Positions 6,151 to 13,887 of a DNA stretch of 31,302 nucleotides are shown piece after piece; the stretch's first letter is position 1; every line of letters begins with the position of its first letter. The notes under the pieces are model-generated. The model had not been told where the DNA came from. It worked only from the letters and a program-made list of their open reading frames with translations, and ran no database searches. The position numbers and the translations under genes were made by a program. Origin of the DNA: Parcubacteria group bacterium (lineage in GTDB: Bacteria; Patescibacteriota; Minisyncoccia; Moranbacterales; JAKLHP01); the NCBI GenBank assembly GCA_041657845.1, contig JBBABD010000010.1, positions 1 to 31,302 on the forward strand. Direction: 5' to 3'.

Positions 6151-8331
6151 CTATTTTTTTACGATAAACTCTTTCCTGTCTTCGAATTCTGCCTGTTTTC
6201 CCTCGTGCCATTGCTGAACCGGACGGATGTATCCTACAACACGAGAATACACTTCAGTTTTTTGTTCCACCACGCATTTCGGACAAGTATAGTGCTCCCC
6301 GGAAAGGTACCCGTGCACCGGACAGATACTAAAGGTCGGAGTCAGAGTAAAATACGGCAGAGAATAATTTTCGGCAATTTTCCGAACCAACTTTTTGGTT
6401 GTTTCAATATCGTATATTCTTTCGCCCAAAAATCCGTGAAGTACCGTTCCTCCGGTATATTTCGTTTGAAGCTTATCCTGAAGCTCCAAAGCTTCAAAAA
6501 GATCATCGGTAAAATTGACCGGAAGCTGGGAAGAATTGGTATAATAAGGCTCGGCGCTATTGTTTTTTACCTCTTCGTTATTGGCAAAAATCATATCCGG
6601 ATATTTCTCGCGATCGATTCTGGCCAATCGATAGGTAGTTCCTTCGGCCGGAGTAGCTTCCAGATTAAAAAGATTTCCTGTTTCTTTTTGATATCCGATA
6701 ATTCTATCGCGCATATGTACCAGCATTTCCTCAGCCAATTTTTGTCCTTCTTTGGTGGCAATATTTTTTCCGATTAAATTCAAAATTGCTTCATTCATTC
6801 CGACAAGCCCGATAGTTGAAAAATGATTAGACCAATATTTTCCGCGGCGCATTTTTATAGATTCCAGATACACTTTGGTGTACGGATACAAACCTTTATC
6901 GGTAAGATTTTCTATCATTTCTCTTTTAATTTCCAAACTTTCTTTAGCTAAATCCATTAGATGATTAAGATTCTGGTAAAATTCTTTTTTGTTCTTTGAG
7001 ATATATCCGAGGCGGGGAAGATTGACTGTAACTACTCCAACCGATCCGGTTTGCGGATTAGCGCCAAAAAGTCCTCCTCCGCGCTTGTATAGCTCACGGT
7101 TGTCGAGCCTAAGCCGGCAGCACATGCTTCTGGCATCTTCCGGATCCATATCGGAATTGATGAAATTGGCAAAATAGGGAATTCCGTATTTGGCGGTCAT
7201 TTCCCAAATCGGATTAAAATTTTCATCTTTCCAATCGAAATTTTTTCCAATATTATAAGTTGGAATCGGAAAAGTAAAAATTCTTCCGCTGGAATCGCCT
7301 TCGATCATTACTTCGGCAAAAGCCTTGTTGATCATATTCATCTCTTCCTGAAATTCTCCGTAAGTTTCTTTTTGGGGTTCTCCTCCGATAAGTACCGCTT
7401 CTTGAGCCAGAGTTTTTGGAGCTTTAATGTCCAAAGTAATATTGGAAAATGGAGTCTGAAAACCAACGCGAGTGGCCACATTCATATTAAAAACAAAGGA
7501 TTGGATGTTTTGCTTCACTTGTTCATAATTCAGCTTGTCATAGCGCACAAAAGGAGCCAGAAGCGTATCAAAATTAGAAAAAGCCTGAGCGCCGGCTACT
7601 TCTCCCTGAAGAGTATAGATGAAATTTACCATTTGTCCGAGTGCGGCGCCAAAATGTTTGGCCGGCTTGCAGGAAACTTTTCCTGAAACTCCAGTGAAAC
7701 CGCGCCTTAGCAAATCTTGAAGATCCCATCCACAGCAATAAGCAGCGATGAGTTGAAGATCGTGAATATGAAAATCTCCTTCTTTATGAGCATCCCGAAT
7801 TTCCGGAGTGTATACTCTATTCATCCAATATTTGGAACTGACAATGGAAGCCACATAATTATTGAGTCCCTGAAGAGAATATGACATATTGGCATTCTCT
7901 TTAACTTTCCAGTCCATTTCTTGAATATAGCTGTCAACCAGATTGACTGCTTCATCGATTGTTTTTTCAGTTTCACGGATTTTTTCGTGCTGGCTTCGGT
8001 AGAGAATATAACCCTTGGCAGTTTCATCATAATCTAAAATCATCAAAACTCTTTCCACCAAATCCTGAATCTCCTCAATTTCCGGCAAATATCCTTTCTT
8101 GTTATTTTTGTTAAGAAGCTGGACTACTTTATCCGTCACTTTCTGCGCATCTTTAAAATTGCCTTCTCCGGTTGCGACAAAAGCTTTCGCCACTGCAACA
8201 GTAATCTTTCTTGGATCGAAAGAAACTACTTTCCCGCTTCTTTTGACAACTTTGCGGACTTGGTTTTTTTGGACTTTTGGACTTTTGGACTTTTGAGCCA
8301 TTTTCTTCTTTTTCATTTTTGTTTTTGCCAT
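6151..8331 (-). CDS. nrdD: Anaerobic (class III) ribonucleoside-triphosphate reductase
   Basis: Reduces ribonucleoside triphosphates to dNTPs with a glycyl radical. From ATG 8331 the protein is 726 aa. A Lys-rich head of about 25 residues leads into an ATP-cone domain (KVVKRSGKVVSFDPRKI to about 115), the allosteric site for dNTP/ATP. Then come the ten-stranded barrel with CCGWDLQDLL and MCCRLRLDNR, a C-terminal zinc site of form CPVHG...CPKC, and the glycyl radical motif RVVGYIRPVQQW with the glycine near residue 700. The frame is open further upstream to a TTG at 8382, but that part lies in a predicted structured leader; ATGs at 8331, 8316 and 8301 are in the same frame and the choice among them is uncertain. 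An 8-bp tandem repeat lies early in the gene. A possible hairpin (GGGCAA/TTGCCC, 6102-6135) follows the stop. Confidence 0.97.
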   Translation of the reverse strand: MAKTKMKKKKMAQKSKSPKVQKNQVRKVVKRSGKVVSFDPRKITVAVAKAFVATGEGNFKDAQKVTDKVVQLLNKNNKKGYLPEIEEIQDLVERVLMILDYDETAKGYILYRSQHEKIRETEKTIDEAVNLVDSYIQEMDWKVKENANMSYSLQGLNNYVASIVSSKYWMNRVYTPEIRDAHKEGDFHIHDLQLIAAYCCGWDLQDLLRRGFTGVSGKVSCKPAKHFGAALGQMVNFIYTLQGEVAGAQAFSNFDTLLAPFVRYDKLNYEQVKQNIQSFVFNMNVATRVGFQTPFSNITLDIKAPKTLAQEAVLIGGEPQKETYGEFQEEMNMINKAFAEVMIEGDSSGRIFTFPIPTYNIGKNFDWKDENFNPIWEMTAKYGIPYFANFINSDMDPEDARSMCCRLRLDNRELYKRGGGLFGANPQTGSVGVVTVNLPRLGYISKNKKEFYQNLNHLMDLAKESLEIKREMIENLTDKGLYPYTKVYLESIKMRRGKYWSNHFSTIGLVGMNEAILNLIGKNIATKEGQKLAEEMLVHMRDRIIGYQKETGNLFNLEATPAEGTTYRLARIDREKYPDMIFANNEEVKNNSAEPYYTNSSQLPVNFTDDLFEALELQDKLQTKYTGGTVLHGFLGERIYDIETTKKLVRKIAENYSLPYFTLTPTFSICPVHGYLSGEHYTCPKCVVEQKTEVYSRVVGYIRPVQQWHEGKQAEFEDRKEFIVKK
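8267..8295 (-). repeat. 8-bp tandem repeat in the 5' part of nrdD
   Basis: TTTTGGAC on the plus strand is repeated three times (8267-8290) plus a partial TTTTG, preceded by a run of seven Ts. The unit is not a multiple of three, so the coding product is KSKSPKVQK rather than a peptide repeat, and a change in copy number would shift the nrdD frame. Confidence 0.9.
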
Positions 8332-8370
8332 TTTTGTCTGCGAGCGGAGCGAGCGGCTACAAAAATGAGC

Positions 8371-8500
8371 ATCCCGCACCAATTCGATATTAAAACTTTA
8401 GTATATTAGTTGCTTAAGCCGCACTCGCCTCGAGCAAGGCGTTTCCGAGAGATAAAACATACAAATTATCGCCAGACTCACTCGGAATTGGTGCTGGGAT
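8371..8500 (-). promoter_or_regulatory. Candidate structured RNA or palindromic element between nrdR and nrdD
   Basis: On the minus strand AUCCCAGCACCAAUUC (8485-8500) can pair with GAAUUGGUGCGGGAU (8371-8385): a 15-bp stem with one bulge that closes about 100 nt. Inside are GAUAA/UUAUC, GGCG/CGCC, a CUCG-agg-CGAG hairpin and an outer UUGC/GCAA pair. It ends 39 nt before the chosen nrdD ATG, with a GC-rich CGCTCGCTCCGCTCG stretch between. I do not recognise a known riboswitch core. It could be a cis-regulatory RNA for nrdD or a small inverted-repeat element. Confidence 0.5.
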
Positions 8501-8512
8501 AATCCATTATTA

Positions 8513-8959
8513 CTAGATTATTTTATCCGCTTCTTTTTTAAAGCTTTCCGCACTGCCGAATGATTTGTAGACACTGGCAAATCGCAAATAGGCCACATCG
8601 TCGGTTTCTTTAATCTTATCTAAAACTATTTTTCCTATTTCCTTGCTGGTTATTTCGCAGTTCTCCTTGGATTGGATTTCGTATTCAATATCCGCTATTA
8701 TTTTTTCAATTTTATCTTCGCTTACCGGCCTTTTTTCCAAAGCTTTCCTGATTCCTGATTCTATTTTCTTTTTGTTGTATTCTTCTTTCCGACCGTCTTT
8801 TTTCACAACTGACAGACGCATAATTTCCACTTCTTCATATGTGCTGAAGCGAGAATGGCATTTTTCGCATTCCCGGCGGCGCCGAATTGCCTTCCCGTCA
8901 TTAGTATCGCGAGAATCAATTACTTTAGTTTCGTTGTGGTTGCAAAAGGGGCAAATCAT
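8513..8959 (-). CDS. nrdR: Transcriptional repressor NrdR
   Basis: A zinc-ribbon and ATP-cone repressor that senses dATP/ATP and controls ribonucleotide reductase genes. From the chosen ATG the protein is 148 aa, the family's normal length. The zinc ribbon has C3, C6, C31 and C34 (MICPFC ... CEKCHSRF) and the following ATP cone contains VVKKDGRKEEYNKKKIESGI and ISSKEIG-like ETDDVAYLRFASVYKSF. A longer frame starts at 9007, but its extra 16 residues are hydrophobic and unlike the family. It is upstream of nrdD in the same direction. The promoter region carries a NrdR box, so autoregulation is likely. No Shine-Dalgarno is visible. Confidence 0.96.
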   Translation of the reverse strand: MICPFCNHNETKVIDSRDTNDGKAIRRRRECEKCHSRFSTYEEVEIMRLSVVKKDGRKEEYNKKKIESGIRKALEKRPVSEDKIEKIIADIEYEIQSKENCEITSKEIGKIVLDKIKETDDVAYLRFASVYKSFGSAESFKKEADKII

Positions 8960-9058
8960 AATTATATAAATCACTAAACAAAACACGAAATATTCCCGAA
9001 TTATCACGAAAATTTTCGGGAATTTTAGTGATTAAATTAGCGACTGTTTCGTGATTTC

Positions 9059-9074
9059 ATACTATATCTTGTAT
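9059..9074 (-). promoter_or_regulatory. NrdR box
   Basis: The minus-strand sequence ATACAAGATATAGTAT matches 13 of 16 positions of the consensus ACACWATATATWGTGT. It lies just downstream of the predicted nrdR start site, where a repressor would block transcription. A weaker partner, GAAATATGACTTGTGG (9092-9107, 9 of 16), overlaps the promoter spacer with centres 33 bp apart; NrdR boxes usually occur in pairs about 31-32 bp apart. Confidence 0.6.
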
Positions 9075-9085
9075 GCTTTACTACC

Positions 9086-9113
9086 ATTATACCACAAGTC
9101 ATATTTCAAGCAA
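9086..9113 (-). promoter_or_regulatory. Promoter of nrdR (extended -10)
   Basis: TATAAT (9086-9091 on the minus strand) is preceded by TGG, which makes an extended -10. A weak -35 TTGCTT (9108-9113) lies 16 bp upstream. The start is predicted near 9079, giving a leader of about 120 nt that contains an ATTCCCGAA/TTCGGGAAT hairpin nested inside AATCACTAAA/TTTAGTGATT. Confidence 0.7.
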
Positions 9114-9150
9114 CAATCAAAAAACCGCCTAATTTCAGCGATTTTAAAGA

Positions 9151-9159
9151 GTTATCCAC
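9151..9159 (+). promoter_or_regulatory. DnaA box (perfect consensus)
   Basis: TTATCCACA lies in the intergenic region about 40 bp upstream of the nrdR -35. It is the only perfect intergenic copy I found; another perfect copy (3678-3686) lies inside comEC, and a variant TTGTCCACA at 13948-13956 is near the promoter of the cysteine-rich operon. Confidence 0.5.
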
Positions 9160-9162
9160 AGA

Positions 9163-9191
9163 TAAAAAAACCGGGCTTTAAAAACTCGGTT
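9163..9191 (-). terminator. Rho-independent terminator of the cysteine-rich operon
   Basis: On the minus strand AAACCGAG pairs with CCCGGTTT (one A-C mismatch) around TTTTTAAAG, followed by TTTT. It lies 36 bp beyond the stop of the cysteine-rich gene at 9227. Confidence 0.8.
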
Positions 9192-9226
9192 TCTTAAATT
9201 TCATCATCTGCGCTTTTTAATCGGAT

Positions 9227-11095
9227 TTACGGCGCTATTTCTTTGTAATCAACCCGCTGAGAAGAACATACCTTATCATTTCCGCCACAAGTCCCTTCGC
9301 AAGTCCAGGTCCAATTTCCTCCGGAAACCTTAGGAGTGGAATTGCCTCCTGCGCTATTGCAAAGATCGCTGTCGGGAACAGCATCCCAAGTCATATTTTC
9401 AGCGGATCCGCATTGTCCAGAAGACATAAAGCAACAACTGCCTGTTGTTTTTGTTCCAGGAATATTGTTGCATCCATCAAAACAGGTATCGCCAACACAA
9501 GTATCCGCGGCGCATCCAGAATTGTTTGGAGTACAGCAACTGCCTGTTGTTTTTGTTCCAGGAATATTGTTGCATCCATCAAAACAGGTATCGCCAACAC
9601 AAGTATCCGCGGCGCATCCAGAATTGTTTGGAGTACAGCATAATGATTCATATCCATAAGGATCGCTAGCTTTCTCTCCGCAAGTGCAATCCATTGCATA
9701 TGTTATGAGACCAATTGGAATTGTGCAAGCAACATCACTTGATTCAAAAGCTGTAGTTGTTGCATAGCTAAATAAGTTTGAGCAACTATTTGGGCAGGAG
9801 TATTTTATATTAGCGCTGCAAGCTGTTCCGTTGCAAGTCCAATTCCAAGGACCAGCGCCCGTTACCGCCGAAGCTGTTCCGGATAAGCATAGATCGCTCG
9901 TCGGAGCAGTTAGGAAATATTGTCCATTGGAAGTTCCGCAATTTCCGGCTGATAGATAAGCTGAGCAACTGGCAACTGGGCCCAAGCTACCCAGACAGTT
10001 CCATGTCCAGGGACCAGTACCTGAAAAATTAGCTACGCTCCCAGTCGAGCAAAGACTAGATGACGAAGAAAGAGTAAAGAAAGACTGTTTATTAAAAGAA
10101 GGATTGCAAGAACCAGGCGTGCAATCATGCGTCCCTTGTACTAATTCCGTTCTACATCCATTTGTCGATATTGCATAACTTGTGGGACAAAGATTGAGAG
10201 GATTCGGAATAGTTACTTTTGAGAAAAAATTAAGTGTTCCTAGCATATTTCTCGGTGATCCTATGCCATTCGTTTGATCAAAAGGAGAAGTATAACAAAC
10301 CTCATTTTGATTCGGAGTCCATGTTGACATACTTTTTGTCCCAGTGTAGAATATCGTGTCTCCGCACTGATTAACAGCTTGATAACTTATTCCGGAGGGG
10401 ACTAAATCTTTCGCAGGCAAGTAAGGGCACGATTTAGTTCCCCAAACGCCATGAAACAGGCCGCAGTTATCAACCGCATTGACTGCGTTGCCAGTACAGA
10501 TACTGGACGCGCTAGGTGTGCGCGTACCATTATCAACACATGAACCAATTGTTTTTGTTCCAACACTTGATCCGACTGTTTTGCTGCATTCATTTTTCAA
10601 ATTGTAAGCTGTTCCGCTTTTTACTAACGATTTATCTGGAGATATGGAGCTACTACAATTTTTTGTCCCACTAGCTAATCTTTTTTGACCGCAGTCTGCG
10701 CCAATCTGAGTGAAACTTATCCCGCTGCAAACAGCAGAAGGATCGGGCATCCAGACGGTATCAGTCTTTGTCCCTGTAGCACCTCGCGTAGCACAATTAT
10801 TTGTCTGAGAAAAATGCGCTCCGTTGCAAACTGTGGACGGATCAGGAGTCCAGGGACGAACTGGCTTTGTTCCAGTTATGTTCCAGGCAATATCAACATA
10901 AGGCGAAATGTTGCATGTTGCCCAAGCATTATATTTTAGACCCTGGCAAACAGTCGACGGATCGGGGTTGTATGATTTTACGCCACCGTACATGCTGCCA
11001 TCGCATAACGCGTCAGCTTCAGTGAAGCTGACAAACAATGCTAGCAACGCAATTATCAAAAAATATAAATTAATTTTTGTTTTTATTTTTTCCAC
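9227..11095 (-). CDS. Large cysteine-rich secreted protein A
   Basis: A 622-aa protein with a signal peptide (KIKTKINLYFLIIALLALFV, then a short polar stretch to ADALC). The rest is a string of cysteine-rich modules with no membrane segment. Residues about 40-290 repeat a PDPS.VC.G..F / GTK pattern. Two modules of the type NGQYFLTAP..DLC.SG... GPWNWTC follow. Then comes an exact 34-residue tandem repeat (TPNNSGCAADTC / FDGCNNIPGTKTTGSC), and last a QCGSAENMTWDAVP...WTWTCEG module. The modules resemble cysteine-rich surface proteins seen in CPR genomes; no enzyme motif is visible. It is probably exported and disulfide-linked. It is a paralogue of the gene at 11601-13031 and last in the operon. 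Function unknown. Confidence 0.85.
   Translation of the reverse strand: MEKIKTKINLYFLIIALLALFVSFTEADALCDGSMYGGVKSYNPDPSTVCQGLKYNAWATCNISPYVDIAWNITGTKPVRPWTPDPSTVCNGAHFSQTNNCATRGATGTKTDTVWMPDPSAVCSGISFTQIGADCGQKRLASGTKNCSSSISPDKSLVKSGTAYNLKNECSKTVGSSVGTKTIGSCVDNGTRTPSASSICTGNAVNAVDNCGLFHGVWGTKSCPYLPAKDLVPSGISYQAVNQCGDTIFYTGTKSMSTWTPNQNEVCYTSPFDQTNGIGSPRNMLGTLNFFSKVTIPNPLNLCPTSYAISTNGCRTELVQGTHDCTPGSCNPSFNKQSFFTLSSSSSLCSTGSVANFSGTGPWTWNCLGSLGPVASCSAYLSAGNCGTSNGQYFLTAPTSDLCLSGTASAVTGAGPWNWTCNGTACSANIKYSCPNSCSNLFSYATTTAFESSDVACTIPIGLITYAMDCTCGEKASDPYGYESLCCTPNNSGCAADTCVGDTCFDGCNNIPGTKTTGSCCTPNNSGCAADTCVGDTCFDGCNNIPGTKTTGSCCFMSSGQCGSAENMTWDAVPDSDLCNSAGGNSTPKVSGGNWTWTCEGTCGGNDKVCSSQRVDYKEIAP
9435..9638 (-). 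repeat. Two exact tandem copies of a 102-bp coding repeat
   Basis: 9435-9536 and 9537-9638 are the same by eye. Each unit encodes 34 residues with six cysteines, so changes in copy number keep the frame. Exact DNA identity points to a recent duplication or gene conversion. Confidence 0.95.
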
Positions 11096-11100
11096 ATTTT

Positions 11101-11619
11101 TTTATTTTTTAAAAAATTTAATTAGCTTCTAAAAAAGAGCTTTGCTGTTTGTTCCTTCCAGAATCTGAACAGAAACAATCTCACTGTTAGCCTGATTAAG
11201 CATCAAGGAAATATTTTGGCCTTTTTTGAGGTCAGAAACGCTTTTTTTGGAAGCTTTTGATCCGCTAACGGAAAGCACTGCGATGTTTTCCGCGAGAGAA
11301 AAAGTGTTTTTTGTTTCTCCATCTTGAATCTCAATGGAATCTTTGGAAATTGCCACAACGGTTCCTTTAATTTCGATAGCCGTAAAGCTTTTTGAAAAAT
11401 CCCCTGTTTCCCCTTCTTTTTGTTTTTCGGATTCCAATTGCTCAGCTTGTTTGTTTTGCTCGCCAAGATTAAACAAGTTCTTTGTCTTTTTGAACATAAA
11501 AACCGCGGTTGCGAAAATAATAAAGACTATTAGTGCAATAAGAATAATCATTTTTGTTTTTTGTTGCATATTTTTTTAGTTTTATTATTTGTTATTCGGA
11601 TTACGGCGCCACTTCTTTG
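11101..11619. repeat. 519-bp direct repeat, copy 1
   Basis: Aligns without gaps to 13388-13906 (constant offset 2287) with only scattered single-base differences. It covers the 146-aa membrane protein gene, the short spacer and the last codons of the upstream cysteine-rich gene. Confidence 0.93.
11129..11569 (-). CDS. Small membrane-anchored protein, DUF5666-like, copy A
   Basis: A 146-aa protein with an N-terminal membrane anchor (MIILIALIVFIIFATAVFMF), a charged linker (residues 30-60, Glu/Lys/Gln-rich) and a C-terminal beta domain of about 80 residues with IEIKGTVVAISKDSIEI and VSDLKKGQNISLML. The form is that of small OB-like or DUF5666-type domains (GTV..I...SI.I). It is nearly identical to the copy at 13416-13856; the few changes include ETG/QTG, AIE/TIE and EGTNSKALF/EGRDSKALF. 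It lies between the two cysteine-rich genes in one operon. The domain probably faces outside the membrane; function unknown. Confidence 0.85.
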   Translation of the reverse strand: MQQKTKMIILIALIVFIIFATAVFMFKKTKNLFNLGEQNKQAEQLESEKQKEGETGDFSKSFTAIEIKGTVVAISKDSIEIQDGETKNTFSLAENIAVLSVSGSKASKKSVSDLKKGQNISLMLNQANSEIVSVQILEGTNSKALF

Positions 11620-13031
11620 TAACCAACCCGCTGAGAAGAACATACCTTGTCATTTCCGCCGCAAGTCCCTTCGCAAGTCCAGGTCCAATTTCCTCCGGAA
11701 ACCTTAGGAGTGGAATTGCCTCCTGCGCTATTGCAAAGATTGCTGTCGGGAACAGCATCCCAAGTCATATTTTCAGCGGATCCGCATTGTCCATCAGCGG
11801 CCGAGGGAGAACAGGATCCTCCGCATCCATCCGGATTCGTCGAGCAAAGACCGCAGCTTGGACTGCAAGTAATGGTAGCGGTAACATCTTTTACGGAATT
11901 CATAACTACGTTGCAAGTATTTCCACTTAGTGAATCACAGCCAATCCAGCGGACTGAATACTGAGAGTTTGGAAAACTGCCAGCCGTGAGAGTGACGCTG
12001 GTTCCGGACTCATATGAAAAATTAGCAGAAGAGCAAGCAGAATCGCAATTTATTCCTGACGGATTTGAAGTAATCGTTCCGTTTCCTGTTTTTGAAACAT
12101 TTAGGTTATGATGGATTACGCAACCTGAATTAAAATCTTCAAAAGGATAATCTATTTTTAATCCTCCTATTCCACAATCGCAATCTTGGACATATTCTAT
12201 AGAGCCGATCAGGATAGTTCCTGCCAGATCGCTTGATTCAAATTTCTTTCTTGTATAATTATAGACGTCCGAACAAGGTGAATTGGAATATTTTATATTA
12301 GCGCTGCAAGCTGTTCCGTTGCAGGTCCAATTCCAAGGACCGGTACCTGAAAACGCTGAAGCTGTTCCGGATAAGCATAGATCGCTCGTCGGAGCAGTTA
12401 GGAAATATTGTCCATTGGAAGTTCCGCAATTTCCGGCTGATAGATTTGCGCTGCAATAATCGGTTCTTCCTCCGCTCAATCCAATGCAATACCATGTCCA
12501 AGGTCCGGAGCTAACTACTGAAGATGGAAATTGCGCCCCTGCAGAGCAAAGGCCAGAAGCTGGAATAGTAGCAAGCGTTTGTCCGTCATATGCACTATTG
12601 CAAACACCGTTCGTGCAATAATCGGTAGTTATAGGAGTGCCTCCGCTACATCCAGCCGGACTACTCGAAATTACCGTCCTTGTTCGATGTCCGCTACTGA
12701 AACAAATACCCCATCCGCTATAAGTGAAACTGGTGCAAGCTAGTCTGCAGTGTTTTGTTCCATTAAGACAAATCCTGTGCGAAGTCCCTGGTATAGGCGG
12801 ATTGCAGGAGCTACCTTGAACTGTATTTGTGCAATATCCATAACCCGTACCATTGGTTTGCGGTGAGCAGACTGCGGATGGATCAGGAGAAAAACCGCTA
12901 CAAACTGATCCGCTTATATTTCTTGAAAATGCGTTTGCAGTGTTGGATGAAATAGCAAAAACCGCAAAAAATAATAAAAAAACACTAACTGCTTCAATGA
13001 GAAGAAAACTCTTGGCATTTATTTTTGTCAT
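11601..13031 (-). CDS. Large cysteine-rich secreted protein B
   Basis: A 476-aa paralogue of protein A. Signal peptide (SFLLIEAVSVFLLFFAVFAI) followed by cysteine-rich modules: FSPDPSAVCSPQ, then NGQYFLTAPTSDLC...GPWNWTC, almost the same in DNA as in protein A. A divergent InlB-type beta repeat (about residues 300-390) contains VSKTGNGTITSNPSGI.C and VTLTAGSFPNS...WIGCDS. It ends in the same QCGSAENMTW...TWTCEG module and KEVAP tail as protein A. The region lacks the 34-residue tandem repeat found in A. It is in the middle of the operon, 30 bp after the 106-aa gene. A surface or adhesive role is likely from the InlB-like repeat but is inference. Confidence 0.85.
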   Translation of the reverse strand: MTKINAKSFLLIEAVSVFLLFFAVFAISSNTANAFSRNISGSVCSGFSPDPSAVCSPQTNGTGYGYCTNTVQGSSCNPPIPGTSHRICLNGTKHCRLACTSFTYSGWGICFSSGHRTRTVISSSPAGCSGGTPITTDYCTNGVCNSAYDGQTLATIPASGLCSAGAQFPSSVVSSGPWTWYCIGLSGGRTDYCSANLSAGNCGTSNGQYFLTAPTSDLCLSGTASAFSGTGPWNWTCNGTACSANIKYSNSPCSDVYNYTRKKFESSDLAGTILIGSIEYVQDCDCGIGGLKIDYPFEDFNSGCVIHHNLNVSKTGNGTITSNPSGINCDSACSSANFSYESGTSVTLTAGSFPNSQYSVRWIGCDSLSGNTCNVVMNSVKDVTATITCSPSCGLCSTNPDGCGGSCSPSAADGQCGSAENMTWDAVPDSNLCNSAGGNSTPKVSGGNWTWTCEGTCGGNDKVCSSQRVGYKEVAP

Positions 13032-13063
13032 TTTATTTTTAAAAATTATTTAATTAATTTTTG

Positions 13064-13384
13064 TCATTCGGTCTTTGTATTGCTCTTAACTATAATTTCG
13101 GTATCTTCCGTCATAGGAATACTTTTTACTCCGCCATTTTCAATCTCGATGGAACCTTCTTTAAGCGCCGAGACTGTTCCTTCAACTTCGATAGTTTTTT
13201 GGGGATCCTGAATTTGCTCTGTTTGGCTTGCCGTTTGTTCTGGGACTTGTTGCCTTTGCGCGGTTTGATTATTCCCAGTAACCGAACTTAAGGATGCATA
13301 TTCTTTAGATAGAAAAACTGTTAACCCGCCAAAAATAACAACTATTAATAAAATTAAAATCAGTACCTTTGTTTTTTTATTCAT
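13064..13384 (-). CDS. Small membrane-anchored protein related to the 146-aa pair
   Basis: A 106-aa protein with an N-terminal anchor (VLILILLIVVIFGGLTVFL), a Gln/Thr-rich linker and a short C-terminal domain (TIEVEGTVSALKEGSIEIEN, then SIPMTEDTEIIVK) with the same GTV..I..GSIEI pattern as the 146-aa proteins. It is therefore a divergent, shorter paralogue. It lies between the 146-aa gene copy B (31 bp) and cysteine-rich gene B (32 bp) and is co-transcribed with them. Function unknown. Confidence 0.8.
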   Translation of the reverse strand: MNKKTKVLILILLIVVIFGGLTVFLSKEYASLSSVTGNNQTAQRQQVPEQTASQTEQIQDPQKTIEVEGTVSALKEGSIEIENGGVKSIPMTEDTEIIVKSNTKTE

Positions 13385-13415
13385 AAGTTTATTTTTTAAA
13401 AAATTTAATTAGCTT

Positions 13416-13856
13416 CTAGAAAAGAGCCTTGCTATCTCGTCCTTCAAGAATCTGAATGGAAACGATCTCGCTGTTAGCCTGATTAAGCATTAAGGAAACA
13501 TTTTGGCCTTTTTTGAGGTCAGAAACGCTTTTTTTGGCAACTTTTGATCCGCTAACGGAAAGCACTGCGATGTTTTCCGCAAGAGAAAAAGTGTTCTTTG
13601 TTTCTCCATCTTGAATCTCAATGGAATCTTTGGAAATTGCCGCAACAGTTCCTTTAATTTCAATAGTCGTAAAGCTTTTTGAAAAATCCCCTGTTTGCCC
13701 TTCTTTTTGTTTTTCGGATTCCAATTGCTCAGCTTGTTTGTTTTGCTCGCCAAGATTAAACAAGTTTTTTGTCTTTTTGAACATAAAAACCGCGGTTGCG
13801 AAAATAATAAAGACTATTAATGCAATAAGAATAATCATTTTTGTTTTTTGTTGCAT
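13416..13856 (-). CDS. Small membrane-anchored protein, DUF5666-like, copy B
   Basis: A 146-aa protein almost identical to the one at 11129-11569 in both protein and DNA. It has the same anchor (MIILIALIVFIIFATAVFMF), linker and C-terminal domain (IEIKGTVAAISKDSIEI). It is the first gene of the operon, 49 nt from the predicted transcription start. High DNA identity, including the flanking spacer, shows recent duplication rather than selection on the protein alone. Function unknown. Confidence 0.85.
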   Translation of the reverse strand: MQQKTKMIILIALIVFIIFATAVFMFKKTKNLFNLGEQNKQAEQLESEKQKEGQTGDFSKSFTTIEIKGTVAAISKDSIEIQDGETKNTFSLAENIAVLSVSGSKVAKKSVSDLKKGQNVSLMLNQANSEIVSIQILEGRDSKALF

Positions 13857-13887
13857 ATTTTTTTAGTTTTATTATTTGTTATTCAGA

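Noticed and set aside
6145..6777. Plus-strand frame of 210 codons opposite nrdD
   Set aside because: It is antisense to the conserved nrdD C-terminus and shows only mirrored codon bias.
6151..8382. Longer nrdD from TTG at 8382
   Set aside because: The extra 17 residues are coded by the predicted structured leader and a GC-rich palindrome and do not resemble the family; ATG 8331 or later fits better.
8960..9007. N-terminal extension of nrdR
   Set aside because: Sixteen hydrophobic residues before the conserved MICPFC start do not occur in the family, and the full length is correct without them.
9059..9159. Replication origin at the DnaA box
   Set aside because: Only one perfect box is present, with no cluster and no dnaA gene nearby; regulation is the more modest reading.
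9435..9638. CRISPR-like array
   Set aside because: The two repeat units are contiguous, 102 bp long and coding; there are no spacers.
9336..9669. Plus-strand frames opposite the cysteine-rich gene
   Set aside because: Their repeats mirror the 102-bp tandem repeat of the minus-strand gene; they have no signals of their own.
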